From Rhizobium favelukesii (GTDB lineage Bacteria; Pseudomonadota; Alphaproteobacteria; Rhizobiales; Rhizobiaceae): a stretch of 64,000 bases of DNA. Positions 35,093 through 43,963 of this stretch are shown here, one piece after another (the stretch's first letter is position 1; every line of letters starts with the position of its first letter). The position numbers and the translations under genes are program-made. A model generated the notes under the pieces. That model did no database searches, was not told the DNA's origin, and was given only the letters and a program-made list of their open reading frames with translations. The DNA is taken from the NCBI RefSeq assembly GCF_000577275.2, contig NZ_HG916852.1, forward strand, positions 1,119,001 through 1,183,000, in the 5' to 3' direction.

Positions 35093-35591
35093 CTATAATA
35101 TGGAAGACGGGGTTTTGATATCGTAATAGGCGTCTTCATCTGTGGGGAAGCGCTCGGCCAGACGCTGCTTGATGACCCCACAGGCGTTTCCAGCTATCCG
35201 ATCGGTCCGCAAGAAATCGCGGCAAAGGAGCGGATAAAGCCGGTTGAATCGCGCTTTTTCGCAAACGTGCGCATTTGTTGCCCGTCGGTTGGTGCTACGG
35301 AAGAGCATCTTTCTCAGCTCCTCTTCAGCCAACTCAATTCCGGGGGGCAATGATCAATCACCGCCAAATTGCGTCTAAAGCCCCTCGTTCAAAAGCGGCG
35401 CTGTCAACGTTTTCCAGATCGTCCACGGTGAGTTGAATATCGATGATATCCTTTGCGGCAAGACCTGGGGCCGCTGTGGAGCCAATGTGGTGTATATATG
35501 CGCCTGCCGGCGCGGTCCGCATGGCAACTATCCTCAGATCTGCGAAATCTTCGAGCCACCTCGGTCGAGATTGCCCAATTTCTATTCGCAC
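35093..35591 (-). pseudogene. Broken GrpB/UPF0157 family gene
   Basis: Two minus-strand frames join into one GrpB-like protein. The first (35591 to about 35358) encodes MRIEIGQSRPRWLEDFADL, IHHIGSTAAPGLAAKDIIDI and ends at a stop after DAIWR. The second (from about 35350) continues in another frame with PPGIELAEEELRKMLFRS, HVCEKARFNRLYPLLCRDF and KQRLAERFPTDEDAYYDIK. In intact family members these segments are continuous, with GDH..PPG at the join. The break is therefore a frameshift plus a probable short deletion near 35345-35365. GrpB-family proteins belong to the nucleotidyltransferase superfamily with unclear function. Confidence 0.8.
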
Positions 35592-35693
35592 CGAAGCTCC
35601 TCACCTGGACTACGATCGATGGCAGGGTTGCCTTGCGGCCAACCGATCACATCCGGACAAAGACGCTGATCAGTTGAGTCAGCATGGCCTAAC

Positions 35694-35721
35694 TTGCACA
35701 GGGCGGTTTGGCTGTTATAAG
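35694..35721 (+). promoter_or_regulatory. Sigma-70-like promoter of the PhnA-domain gene
   Basis: TTGCAC and TATAAG are separated by 16 bases and lie about 40 bases upstream of the start codon. Confidence 0.5.
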
Positions 35722-35761
35722 CGCCCCGATTGGCAAATTCTTGCTTTCAGGAGAAAAGCCC

Positions 35762-36064
35762 ATGGCAGGCGGTGACGACGACTACGTTTATGACGAAGTG
35801 ACGGGTGAATGGCGTCCGGCTGCGGAATTGGCTGCCGCCGGGCAGGGGGCGAGCGAGGTCCGGGATGCTTCCGGAAATGTCCTCACGGATGGCGATTCCG
35901 TCACCTTGATCAAGGATCTGAAGGTCAAGGGGGCCAATCAGACCCTGAAGCAAGGTACGGTTATCAGGTCGATCCGGTTGACGGATAACCCGGAAGAGAT
36001 CGACTGCCGCCACGACACCATCAAAGGCCTTGTCTTGCGCACGGAGTTCGTGCGCAAGCGGTGA
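35762..36064 (+). CDS. PhnA-domain protein lacking the zinc ribbon
   Basis: The ATG at 35762 with a CAGGAGAAA ribosome-binding site gives 100 residues. The C-terminal two thirds match the PhnA/YjdM domain (DGDSVTLIKDLKVKGANQ, KQGTVIRSIRLTDNPEEIDC, IKGLVLRTEFVRK). The N-terminal zinc ribbon of the E. coli protein is absent and is replaced by a short acidic segment (GGDDDYVYDEVTGEWRPA). Despite the historic name, a phosphonate role is not established. Confidence 0.85.
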   Translation: MAGGDDDYVYDEVTGEWRPAAELAAAGQGASEVRDASGNVLTDGDSVTLIKDLKVKGANQTLKQGTVIRSIRLTDNPEEIDCRHDTIKGLVLRTEFVRKR

Positions 36065-36125
36065 GCGCCGTGATTGGCGGAGAACTATGGGACGCGGCGC
36101 AGGACGAGCGCAGCGCCCTTTCCGC

Positions 36126-37685
36126 TCAGCGCTTCAAACTGCCCAGGATGCCGCGCACCAGTGCCCGGCCGACCTGTGTCGCGACCGTGCGAGCTACGCT
36201 CTTCATCGCGGCCTCGACGACCGTCTCGCGCTGGTAGCCGGACGAGCGGGCGCGGCCCTCGGTCTTGCTCTGCTGCTCGTTGTCGTCATCGCCGAAGCCC
36301 GGCAGCGTCCAGCGACCCGAGGCACTGCCCTCGGTCGGCTGCGTCGGTTGCGCCTGCTTGGCTGCGTCGGAGTCAGACGCTTTCTTGGCGCGCGCAGCCA
36401 GGATCTCGAAGGCGGATTCTCGATCGAGATCCTCGTCGTAGACGCCGAGCACCGGGCTCTTGTCCATGACCTGCTGGCGCTCCGGATCGGTCAACGGGCC
36501 GACGCGGCCGGACGGTGGACGGATCAGCGTCCGCTCGACGATCGAGGGCGATCCTTTTGCCTCGAGTGTGGACAGCAGCGCCTCGCCCGTGTCGAGCGTG
36601 GTGATGACGGTGGCACAGTCGAAGGCTGGGTTGGGCCGGAAGGTGTCCGCAGCCGTCTTCACCGCCTTCTGCTCGCGTGGGGAATAGGCGCGCAGCGCGT
36701 GCTGCACCCGGTTGCCGAGCTGCGCGAGTACGGTCTCCGGCACGTCGAGCGGATTCTGCGTCACGAAATAGACGCCGACGCCCTTCGAACGGATGAGGCG
36801 GACAACCTGTTCGACACGCTCGATCAGCACCTTCGGCGCGTCGTTGAAGAGCAGATGTGCCTCGTCGAAGAAGAAAACGAGGTTCGGCTTCTCGGGATCT
36901 CCGACCTCAGGCAGTTCCTCGAAGAGTTCGGAGAGCAGCCACAGCAAGAAGGTTGCATAGAGGCGCGGGTTCATCATCAGCTTGTCGGCGGCAAGCACCG
37001 AGATCTGACCATAGCCGCGGTTGTTGGTCCGCATGATGTCGGTGATCTTGAGTGCGGGTTCGCCGAAGAAATGCTCCGCACCCTGTTGTTCCAGCACGAG
37101 CAAGCCTCGCTGGATCGAGGCGACCGACGCCTTCGAGATCAGGCCGAATTGGCTGGATAGTACGGTTGCGTTCTCCGCCATGTAGTTAAGCAGCGAGGAA
37201 AAATCCTTGAGGTCGAGCAGCGGCATGCCGCCCTGGTCGGCGATCTTGAAGGCGATGTTGATGACGCCTTCCTGTGGCTCGGAAGCATCCATCAGCCGCG
37301 CAAGCAGCAGCGGTCCCATCTCGGCGATCGTGGTACGGACGCGGTGGCCCTTTTCACCGAAGAGGTCCCAGAAGATCACCGGGAACTGGTCGAATTCGTA
37401 GTCGTCGAAGCCGATCTGCTCGGCCCGTTTGGTCAGGAAGTCCTTCGGTTCGCCCTTGGCGGCGATGCCGGAGAGGTCGCCCTTGATGTCGGCGCAGAAG
37501 ACGGGCACGCCGGCCTTCGAAAAGCCCTCGGCAAGCACCTGCAGCGTTACCGTCTTGCCGGTGCCGGTGGCGCCCGTCACCAGGCCATGGCGGTTTCCGA
37601 ATTTCAGGTCGAGATATTCCGGCTTGTTGATGCTGTCGTCCGGATTGCGGCTGACGCCGACGAAAATCTTGCCTTCCTCGAGCAT
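36126..37685 (-). CDS. HerA-like/YjgR family ATPase (DUF853)
   Basis: The ATG at 37685 (MLEEGKIFVGVS, GGGAG ribosome-binding site ten bases upstream) gives 519 residues; the frame is open to 37757. It has Walker A TGATGTGKTVT, a KGDLSG strand, Walker B LVFFFDEAHLLF and VYFVTQNPLDVPETVLAQLG, all typical of the DUF853/YjgR group of HerA-related P-loop ATPases. The C-terminal tail is charged and then basic (SVARTVATQVGRALVRGILG). The cellular role is not known. Proteins of this group hydrolyse ATP and may act on DNA or membranes. Confidence 0.88.
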   Translation of the reverse strand: MLEEGKIFVGVSRNPDDSINKPEYLDLKFGNRHGLVTGATGTGKTVTLQVLAEGFSKAGVPVFCADIKGDLSGIAAKGEPKDFLTKRAEQIGFDDYEFDQFPVIFWDLFGEKGHRVRTTIAEMGPLLLARLMDASEPQEGVINIAFKIADQGGMPLLDLKDFSSLLNYMAENATVLSSQFGLISKASVASIQRGLLVLEQQGAEHFFGEPALKITDIMRTNNRGYGQISVLAADKLMMNPRLYATFLLWLLSELFEELPEVGDPEKPNLVFFFDEAHLLFNDAPKVLIERVEQVVRLIRSKGVGVYFVTQNPLDVPETVLAQLGNRVQHALRAYSPREQKAVKTAADTFRPNPAFDCATVITTLDTGEALLSTLEAKGSPSIVERTLIRPPSGRVGPLTDPERQQVMDKSPVLGVYDEDLDRESAFEILAARAKKASDSDAAKQAQPTQPTEGSASGRWTLPGFGDDDNEQQSKTEGRARSSGYQRETVVEAAMKSVARTVATQVGRALVRGILGSLKR

Positions 37686-37881
37686 TTCGAAAATTCTCCC
37701 TACGGCTGTCGGCGCCGATTGCGTCAAAGTGCGGAGCGTCGTTTTCCGCACGGTCATTGTAATATCGCTTCCCTGTTATAAGCAGGGAGTCCAGTGCGGA
37801 CAACGGTCTGCATTAAAAGGAAAAGTAGGATAAAGCCTGCTTTTGCGGCAGGCGGCTTGAGTTGCCCCGAAAGTTCAATTA

Positions 37882-37897
37882 ACGTTGACGTCAACGT
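37882..37897. promoter_or_regulatory. Perfect 16-bp palindrome upstream of the DUF2267 gene
   Basis: ACGTTGACGTCAACGT is its own reverse complement and lies 19 bases before the start codon, in the gap between divergent genes. A dimeric regulator could bind here; none is identified. Confidence 0.45.
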
Positions 37898-37916
37898 CAA
37901 AAATAGGAGGCTGACA

Positions 37917-38312
37917 ATGAATGAAATCGTAGACCAGATCGCCGCGCGCGTGGGCATCCCCGCAGAGGTGGCCGAAAAGGCGCTCGGCATGATGCTCGGC
38001 TTCCTGCAGCGCGAAGCGGCAGACGGTCCGGTCGCCAAGATGATCGAGGCCATTCCGGGCGCCTCCGATCTCGTTGCCAAGTATAACGGCGAAGGCGAGG
38101 GCGGTGGCGGCGGGATCCTTGGCAGCATCATGGGCGCGCTCGGCGGCGGCGGCATCATGGCGCTCGGCCAGCAACTGATGTCGGAAGGCCTCGGCATGGG
38201 CGAGATCACGACACTTGCCAAGGAAACCATCGCGATTGCCGAGCAGCATGCCGGCAAGGAAGTCGTAGACGAGGTTGTCGGCTCGGTTCCGGGTCTCAGC
38301 CAGTTCGTCTAA
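37917..38312 (+). CDS. DUF2267-like small protein
   Basis: The 131-residue protein has an AGGAGG ribosome-binding site. N-terminal helices (IVDQIAARVGIPAEVAEKAL) are followed by a Gly-rich middle (NGEGEGGGGGILGSIMGALG) and a C-terminal helix pair (AIAEQHAGKEVVDEVVGSV). It resembles the DUF2267 family and its variants. The function is unknown; no catalytic or membrane motif is visible. A GC hairpin follows. Confidence 0.7.
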   Translation: MNEIVDQIAARVGIPAEVAEKALGMMLGFLQREAADGPVAKMIEAIPGASDLVAKYNGEGEGGGGGILGSIMGALGGGGIMALGQQLMSEGLGMGEITTLAKETIAIAEQHAGKEVVDEVVGSVPGLSQFV

Positions 38313-38333
38313 GCGGCAAGCCAAGACTTTCGG

Positions 38334-38355
38334 CGGGCGGGCTTGTCCCCGCCCG
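38334..38355 (+). terminator. GC-rich hairpin after the DUF2267 gene
   Basis: CGGGCGGG pairs with CCCGCCCG around a six-base loop, followed by a TTTG stretch, 22 bases after the stop. Confidence 0.6.
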
Positions 38356-38368
38356 TTTGCATTTGTAG

Positions 38369-38800
38369 CTATGGCGTTACGCCGAGCAAGGTCAGCCAGG
38401 TTTGCGACTGGTCTCTGGCAGCTTTGCGCCCGGCATCGTCAAGCGCGCGAGGGCCGCAGTAACGGTTGATGTTGGCCCGGTCGGCGTCGTTGATCTGAGG
38501 ATTGCGCGATGCGGCGATGACCTGGCGCCAGGCGCAGCCAAGGATGGGCTCGACAACGATGCCCTTGTTGCAGCCGGTGCTCAGGCAGAAAGAGACTTTT
38601 CGCTGACTTTCAACGCGGCCAGCGATCGCATCGGCGTAAAGGCCGGTCCAAGCCGCACGAATTTCAGCGCAGCGCTCGGCGGCATCGCTTTCGTGGCAAC
38701 TGATCTTCGGCACATAGCTGTCCGCAGGCGGCCAGTCGGCAACCTCGGCGAGGCTGACGCATCCACAGGCAAGAAGAGCTGCGGCAATCAACTGCAACAT
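38369..38800 (-). CDS. Small Cys-rich secreted protein
   Basis: A 143-residue protein with an N-terminal hydrophobic leader (MLQLIAAALLACGC) that may be a lipobox. The mature part carries five further cysteines (SCHESDAAERC, FCLSTGC, GCAWRQV, NRYCGP), which suggests disulfides in the periplasm. The middle (YADAIAGRVESQRKVSFCL) vaguely resembles a Sel1-like repeat. I do not recognise the family. It is convergent to the DUF2267 gene. Confidence 0.6.
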   Translation of the reverse strand: MLQLIAAALLACGCVSLAEVADWPPADSYVPKISCHESDAAERCAEIRAAWTGLYADAIAGRVESQRKVSFCLSTGCNKGIVVEPILGCAWRQVIAASRNPQINDADRANINRYCGPRALDDAGRKAARDQSQTWLTLLGVTP

Positions 38801-38920
38801 CGGGCTCCTTTGCTTGGCGCAAGCGGCAAGAGAATCACGCGAGACAAGCTCAAGGATTTCTTTACTTGTTAAAGGAGCACTTCTGAAGCGTCATTATGTC
38901 AGGATCGGCAAGGCAAGCGG

Positions 38921-39127
38921 TCAATGCTTGCTCTTCGTTTCCCTTGCCAGCTGAAGGATGACGTCGTCAGCCGCGTCGGCCAGCGCCATCGCGATTTCGG
39001 CCGCCTTCCATCCCCGCTTCTCACCATTGCGGATGAGCTCGAAGAGGAGGGGCTCGAACTCCGACCTGCAGGTTTCCATACGTTGATCGGAAATCGAACG
39101 ATTCTTAGACAAATGAGTATCTACCAT
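38921..39127 (-). CDS. Small hypothetical protein
   Basis: Taking the ATG at 39127 the product has 68 residues; the frame is open to 39181. It is helical and charged (SEFEPLLFELIRNGEKRGWK, AAEIAMALADAADDVILQLA). The amphipathic pattern and codon bias look coding. No family or function is recognised. Confidence 0.5.
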   Translation of the reverse strand: MVDTHLSKNRSISDQRMETCRSEFEPLLFELIRNGEKRGWKAAEIAMALADAADDVILQLARETKSKH

Positions 39128-39252
39128 GTCAATACCCCAAAACCCTCGAGATAGATTTAGCAAGGCGGTGGAAGAGCGCAAGTAAATATATTAATCGAGC
39201 TTTAACAATTTCGACTAATATATACTTTATTCGCCAAATGATAGAAAAACGC

Positions 39253-39291
39253 AAGAAGGGCCCGTCGGGGTTGGACGAGCCCCGCCTTCTT
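39253..39291 (-). terminator. Terminator-like hairpin
   Basis: AAGAAGG and CCTTCTT enclose an inner GC-rich stem, with TTTTTC following on the minus strand. It lies 210 bases after the zwf stop. The stretch 39128-39500 otherwise holds AT-rich sequence and no gene that I can support. Confidence 0.55.
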
Positions 39292-39500
39292 TGTCGCATT
39301 GGAACAGCAACGCGGTCAGCAGGAAAATCTTCGCTGTCAAAGGCGAAAGGGTCAACACATCAATATTTTGTATAGCGTACCATAAATGTGTTGCGATGGA
39401 TTACGATCACATATTCATGATACAATATTTTCGCTCGCCATACGGGAGGCGTAGCGAAATGCTCTTCTGCTTTACTTTAGTTAAACGTGTATTTCCGAAA

Positions 39501-41009
39501 TTACTTTCGAATGTGGTTGTGGATGATCACACCCAGCTCGTGCCATTCTCGGCCATCGCGCCGGATGAGTTCCTCGGCGCAAGACGGACCCATGCTCCCC
39601 GGTGCATAGGCCTCCGGAGTTTCGCTGATTTTCGCCCAGATATCGAGGAATGGCTGCACGGCCGCCCAGCCGGCTTCGATGCCGTCGGCGCGCTGGAAGA
39701 GCGTCTGGTCGCCGATGAAGAGATCGTAGAGGAGGGACTCGTATCCGGTCATCTTGCCGATGTCGAATTTGTCGGCATAGCGGAAGTCGAGCGAGACGGG
39801 GACGGTGTCCACGGAAAGGCCGGGTGACTTGATGGAGATCTCGACGCTCAGCCCCTCATCCGGCTGGACCTGGATGACCATCCTGTTCGGCGGCAGTTGC
39901 CGCTTCACGTCGGTCTCACGAAACTGCGCGAACGGCACCTGCCGAAAAGTCACCACGATCTCCGTATCGCGCGCCTTCATCGCCTTGCCGGTTCTCAAAT
40001 AAAACGGCACGCCTGCCCAACGCCATGTATCGACAAAGAGCTTCAGCGCGACGAAGGTTTCGGTGTTGCTGTCGGGCGATACATCCTTGGCCTGGCGGAA
40101 CGCCGTGATGTCGTTGCCATCGAGCTTGCCGGCCGTATAGGCGCCGCGCACGGCATGGGTGACTGCCTCCTCCGGTGTGCAGATGCGAAGCGCGCTCAGC
40201 GCCTTGCTCTTCTCGGTACGGATCGCCTCTGCGCCAAAACCGTTCGGGGCCTCCATCGCGATCATCGCCAGCAGCTGGAACAGGTGATTGGGGACCATGT
40301 CGCGCAGCGCGCCGGTGGCGTCGTAGAATTTGCCGCGCGTACCGACGTCGACCGTTTCGGCGGCCGTGATCTGTACGTGGTCGATATAGTTGTTGTTCCA
40401 GAGCGCCTCGATCATCATGTTGGCGAAGCGGGCGGTCAGAATGTTCTGCACCGTTTCCTTCCCCAGGAAGTGGTCGAGGCGATAGACCTGGCTCTCGGCG
40501 ACGTTGCTGAGAATGCGGGCGTTCAACGCGCGGGCCGAGGCGAGGTCGGTGCCGAAAGGCTTTTCGATGGCAATCCGGCGGAAGCATCCGTCAGCCTCGC
40601 GGGTCAGGCCCTGTTCGGCCAGCTTTTCGACAAGCGTTCCGAAAAACTGCGGCGGCACGGCGAGATAGAAGGCCGCGTTGCAGCGCGTCAGGTGCTTCTT
40701 GATCTCGAGGAATATGCCGTCCTGGGTGAAATCGCCTGAAATGTAGGAGATTCGCTGACGCAGCCGTCGCCATGCATCGTCCGTCTCCGGCAGGATCGGT
40801 TCGCTCAGTCCGGAAAGGAAACCGTCCAGTCGTGCCACCAGCGAAGCGTCGTCGCCCGGCTCTATGCCGACGCCGAGAATGTTGAGATCGTCGCCGACCA
40901 ATCCGCTTCGCGTCAGATTGATGATCGCCGGTATCAGCAGGCGTTGCGTCAGGTCGCCCGTAGCACCGAAAATGACAAGTGTGGCTGGCGGAATGGGGGC
41001 GGCGGCCAT
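39501..41009 (-). CDS. zwf: Glucose-6-phosphate 1-dehydrogenase
   Basis: The ATG at 41009 with GAGGAGAC upstream gives 502 residues. The NADP-binding opening is VIFGATGDLTQRLLIPA. The conserved RRIAIEKPFGTDL segment is followed by the catalytic-region motif YRLDHFLGKETVQN, and KPF/DHFLGKE spacing is normal. It catalyses the first step of the oxidative pentose phosphate and Entner-Doudoroff routes (glucose-6-phosphate to 6-phosphogluconolactone with NADPH formation). Rhizobial zwf is often followed by pgl and edd, but here the gene stands alone, so it may be a second copy. Confidence 0.93.
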   Translation of the reverse strand: MAAAPIPPATLVIFGATGDLTQRLLIPAIINLTRSGLVGDDLNILGVGIEPGDDASLVARLDGFLSGLSEPILPETDDAWRRLRQRISYISGDFTQDGIFLEIKKHLTRCNAAFYLAVPPQFFGTLVEKLAEQGLTREADGCFRRIAIEKPFGTDLASARALNARILSNVAESQVYRLDHFLGKETVQNILTARFANMMIEALWNNNYIDHVQITAAETVDVGTRGKFYDATGALRDMVPNHLFQLLAMIAMEAPNGFGAEAIRTEKSKALSALRICTPEEAVTHAVRGAYTAGKLDGNDITAFRQAKDVSPDSNTETFVALKLFVDTWRWAGVPFYLRTGKAMKARDTEIVVTFRQVPFAQFRETDVKRQLPPNRMVIQVQPDEGLSVEISIKSPGLSVDTVPVSLDFRYADKFDIGKMTGYESLLYDLFIGDQTLFQRADGIEAGWAAVQPFLDIWAKISETPEAYAPGSMGPSCAEELIRRDGREWHELGVIIHNHIRK

Positions 41010-41155
41010 GAATGTCTCCTCGCTATGTGCGACGACTATAGTGCGCGCGGGTGCGGCGGCAAGCAGGATGCCGCCTGACCATTGCAAGACAATGTCAGCC
41101 GATCCTGCCGCCCATCTGATGCGCTAGCCAGGAGGCTTCCACTTCGACGGCGCTC

Positions 41156-41926
41156 TCAAGCCTTGACGGCAACCATGAAGATCCGCGGGAACCGCAGCAA
41201 TACGCGGCCGTCCGACATCTTCGGGTAGGCCCTTTCCACGCGGCCGAGGTAGTCGGCCAGAAACGCGTCGCGATGCTCGTCGCCGGCGTGGTCGAGATAA
41301 GGCCTGAGACCTGTTCCTTTGACCCATTCGACGATCGCCGCAGCATCCGCCATCGGGTGGTTGTAGGCGGTATGCCAGATGTCGACGCGGGCAGCCTTGC
41401 CGATGAGCCGGCTGTAGTAGGTGGAGGGCAGCGGCAGCGGCTGACGGCGAACGCTCTGCGCTTCGAAGGCGGCTTTCCAGGGCCCGACATGCGCCGTCTC
41501 CTCCATCAACAGATGGGTTGGCTCGGTCAGGTTGTCCGGCATCTGCACCGCCAGGACGCCGCCCGGCGCAAGTCCGTTTATCAAGCGGTCGAAAATGTCC
41601 AGGTGGTTCGGCAGCCACTGGAAGACGGCATTGGCAAAGAGCAGGTCAGCCGGTTCGCTTGGCTGCCAGGTGGCAAGATCGGCCTCGACGAAGGGCGTGC
41701 CGGGCATACGGTTGCGGGCGGCCTCCAGCATGTTCAAGTCGCTGTCCAGACCGGAGACACCAGCCGCCCCGAAACGCTCGACGATCAGCTCAGTCGAGTT
41801 GCCCGGCCCGCAGCCGAGGTCCACCGCACGACGGACGTGCTCAAGCGGCACCTGCGCCAACAGATCGCGTGCCGGACGCGTGCGTTCATCTTCGAATTTG
41901 CCATACTGGCTGGCAGACCACGCCAT
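41156..41926 (-). CDS. tam: Trans-aconitate 2-methyltransferase
   Basis: The ATG at 41926 ([20 protein letters not shown]) gives 256 residues. The SAM-binding motif is [13 protein letters not shown], followed by [26 protein letters not shown] and the C-terminal [12 protein letters not shown]. The N-terminal W-x-x-x-x-Y-x-x-F-x-x-E-R-x-R-P-x-x-D-L pattern is diagnostic of Tam. It methylates trans-aconitate, a toxic by-product of the citric acid cycle. The upstream CBS gene remnant ends 16 bases before it. Confidence 0.93.
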   Translation of the reverse strand: MAWSASQYGKFEDERTRPARDLLAQVPLEHVRRAVDLGCGPGNSTELIVERFGAAGVSGLDSDLNMLEAARNRMPGTPFVEADLATWQPSEPADLLFANAVFQWLPNHLDIFDRLINGLAPGGVLAVQMPDNLTEPTHLLMEETAHVGPWKAAFEAQSVRRQPLPLPSTYYSRLIGKAARVDIWHTAYNHPMADAAAIVEWVKGTGLRPYLDHAGDEHRDAFLADYLGRVERAYPKMSDGRVLLRFPRIFMVAVKA

Positions 41927-41941
41927 GGAGCTTTCCTTGAT

Positions 41942-42645
41942 TATGCAGCTTCCTCGATACGCTGGACGCGCACCTTGTCGATGTTGCGGCCGTCCAATTT
42001 GACGACCTCGAAGGCGGCTCGCCCGCTGTAAAGCCTTCTCCTTCGTGCGGAAGATGGCCGAGATGCCAGAGAATGAAGCCGGCGAGCGTCGAATATCTGT
42101 CCGTCTCATCGATGAGATCTGCGTCGAGCAGCCTGGGGGCATGACGAATGTCGATCCAGCCGTCGACAGTCAACGAGCCGTCCTCGCCGCGTTCGATCGT
42201 GAGCTTTTCCTCGTCCTCATCAGGGAATTCGCCGGCAATCGCCTCCAGGAGGTCGGTCGGCGTCACCATGCCTTCAAGATCGCCGTATTCGTCGAGCACG
42301 ATGGCGACGGCTTGGCTGGATTGGCGCAGTTGCTCCATCAGCTTCAGTGCGCTGATGCTCTCGTGCACCACCAGCGGCTGGCGAATGGAGCGCTCAGGGT
42401 TGATCGCGCCGTCGACGATGATGTCGCGCAACAGGTCGCGAGCGCTGGCGATGCCGATGAAATTGTCCAGACTGCCACGGGCAACCGGGAAACGCGAATG
42501 GCCGAGGTCGAGGATACGGTGCCGGAGTTCGGCCCGCGGTGCGTCGAGGTCGAGCCAGTCGATGTCCATGCGCGGCGTCATCACCGACTTGGCCGACCGC
42601 TCCGCAAGCGTTAGCACGCCCTGGATCATGTCTTTCTCTTCGGAG
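41942..42645 (-). pseudogene. 3' half of a TerC/CBS/CorC gene, truncated and frameshifted
   Basis: Recognisable sequence begins at FSSEEKDMIQGVLTLAER, runs through two CBS domains (VMTPRMDIDWLDL; EGMVTPTDLLEAIAGEFPD) and a CorC domain ([36 protein letters not shown]). A one-base shift near 42025 moves the end into another frame. In the correct frame the sequence continues [20 protein letters not shown] and stops at 41942. The N-terminal TerC membrane domain is missing; a 27-codon TerC start lies at 51155-51235 on the same strand. The upstream edge abuts the CYTH gene. Such proteins are membrane transport-related with regulatory CBS domains. Confidence 0.8.
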
Positions 42646-43258
42646 GAGAAGACCCCTCCGCCTTGAAGACGGACCTCTGCTGATCAACGAGCGCGAATCC
42701 TTTTTCTGACTTGGAGCGGACGCCGAACCGGGACGGGACGATCCCGTCGACCTTACGCGCGAGGATGAACAGGTCTTTTCGGTCGCCATCTTTCAGTTCG
42801 AGTTCGACTTCACGGATGGCCGATTGTCGGTCGCCGGACATGGCCTCGCCCTGATCGACCACGACCTCGATGAGCGACCCGTTCTCCTTCACGTTCCAGA
42901 CGCGTCTTTCCACATCGACGTCGAATACCGGCTCTACGGCGAGGTCGCTCCCGAACTCGCTCAACAGCGGGCTCGAATGGTCGAGAACGGGTTCCTCCCC
43001 GTCGATGGGAGTTTCCCATTCAGACCGCCCAAAGAGGGACTTGCTGGGTCCGGTGGCCGTCACCGTCTGCATGCAGGCGGCGCCGCTTCGCCGGATGCGG
43101 AGTGAGAAGCCTTCCTGGAAGGGCCTCCGCTCGACGGTATCGAAGTAGGTCGACGGCTGCTCCAGAACTTTCTCGGGTTCGCCGAGAAGGTCGGAACCAA
43201 GAAGAGACTCCAAGGCCTCGGTTGACAGTTCAAGCTTGATTTCGATTTCGGACGACAA
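42626..43258 (-). CDS. CYTH-domain protein (triphosphatase-like), 3' end in foreign sequence
   Basis: The protein has 210 residues from a TTG start with GGAG upstream. It opens with the CYTH signature EIEIKLEL (ExExK) and continues with TYFDTVERRPFQEGFSLRIR, REVELELKDGD and SKSEKGFAL, so the triphosphate-tunnel domain looks complete. Family members of the YgiF type carry a C-terminal CHAD domain, which is absent here. The last ~15 codons (VFKAEGSSPPKRKT) overlap, in another frame, the TerC/CBS remnant. This suggests a deletion junction near 42650. Activity on inorganic triphosphate is plausible but unproven. Confidence 0.75.
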   Translation of the reverse strand: MSSEIEIKLELSTEALESLLGSDLLGEPEKVLEQPSTYFDTVERRPFQEGFSLRIRRSGAACMQTVTATGPSKSLFGRSEWETPIDGEEPVLDHSSPLLSEFGSDLAVEPVFDVDVERRVWNVKENGSLIEVVVDQGEAMSGDRQSAIREVELELKDGDRKDLFILARKVDGIVPSRFGVRSKSEKGFALVDQQRSVFKAEGSSPPKRKT

Positions 43259-43360
43259 GGTGGACTCCGACTGTTAAGGGGACGGTCGTCACAACGTTGA
43301 GGCTGCTGTCGCAGACCGATGTTACACCGATTTATCAACGCGTCCTATGTTTCGAGCAGC

Positions 43361-43804
43361 ATGATGAAGGCGATGCTTGAGGAAGAACACCGAACTGCTG
43401 CAGGTGCCAGTCCCTTCGCGCGCGACGTCCGACAGGCAGGTGCGGTCTGTTATCGGCGAAACAAGAACGGCGACCTCAGGATCCTGCTGGTCGGAAGCCG
43501 CCGATACGGACGATGGGGCGTTCCCAAAGGACACCTCGATCCTGGCGAAACAACCGCGGCAGCAGCGCTGCGCGAAGCCTTCGAGGAAGCCGGCGTCGAA
43601 GGCTTGGTCACTCCGGATGTCTTCGGTTCGTTCTCGTATCGGAAGGACAGTGCACCCCATCAGTATCAGGTCTCGGTCCATCTGTTCGAGGTCTCCCGCT
43701 TGGCGACGGAGTTCCCTGAAAAGGCAATGCGGAAGCAGAAGTGGTTCCCGCTCAAGATTGCCATTCGAGACGTCGCTCAGCCGGGGCTGCGGACGCTCCT
43801 TTAA
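43361..43804 (+). CDS. NUDIX hydrolase
   Basis: About 147 residues from the ATG at 43361 (an ATG at 43319 is in frame). The Nudix box GHLDPGETTAAAALREAFEEAGV-type helix is complete (Gly, three Glu in REAFEEAG). ILLVGSRRYGRWGVPKG precedes it. It is followed by WFPLKIAIRDVAQPGL, a pattern seen in diphosphoinositol-polyphosphate or diadenosine-type Nudix enzymes. It hydrolyses a nucleoside-diphosphate-linked or similar substrate. It is divergent from the CYTH gene, another polyphosphate-type enzyme. Confidence 0.85.
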   Translation: MMKAMLEEEHRTAAGASPFARDVRQAGAVCYRRNKNGDLRILLVGSRRYGRWGVPKGHLDPGETTAAAALREAFEEAGVEGLVTPDVFGSFSYRKDSAPHQYQVSVHLFEVSRLATEFPEKAMRKQKWFPLKIAIRDVAQPGLRTLL

Positions 43805-43884
43805 CGCCTGCGATAGACACCAAGCCAGTCAGGGCGAGGTGAGGGAGGCTGAGACGCGCTCTCGCTCTGTGACCACACGTCATC

Positions 43885-43913
43885 TTGCTACAAACGTGCC
43901 AAACTTGTAGCAA
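43885..43913. promoter_or_regulatory. Inverted repeat upstream of the cyclotransferase gene
   Basis: TTGCTACAA and TTGTAGCAA form a perfect 9-bp inverted repeat with an 11-base spacer, 50 bases before the next start. TTGCTACAA recurs at 63162-63170. Confidence 0.4.
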
Positions 43914-43963
43914 CGCCCGGCCGGGTCGCCGGCTCTGGATCTTTAGGAGCGCACCAAAGCATC

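Noticed and set aside
39291..39827. Plus-strand frame overlapping the 3' end of zwf
   Set aside because: It is opposite clear zwf codons, and its upstream part is AT-rich non-coding sequence.
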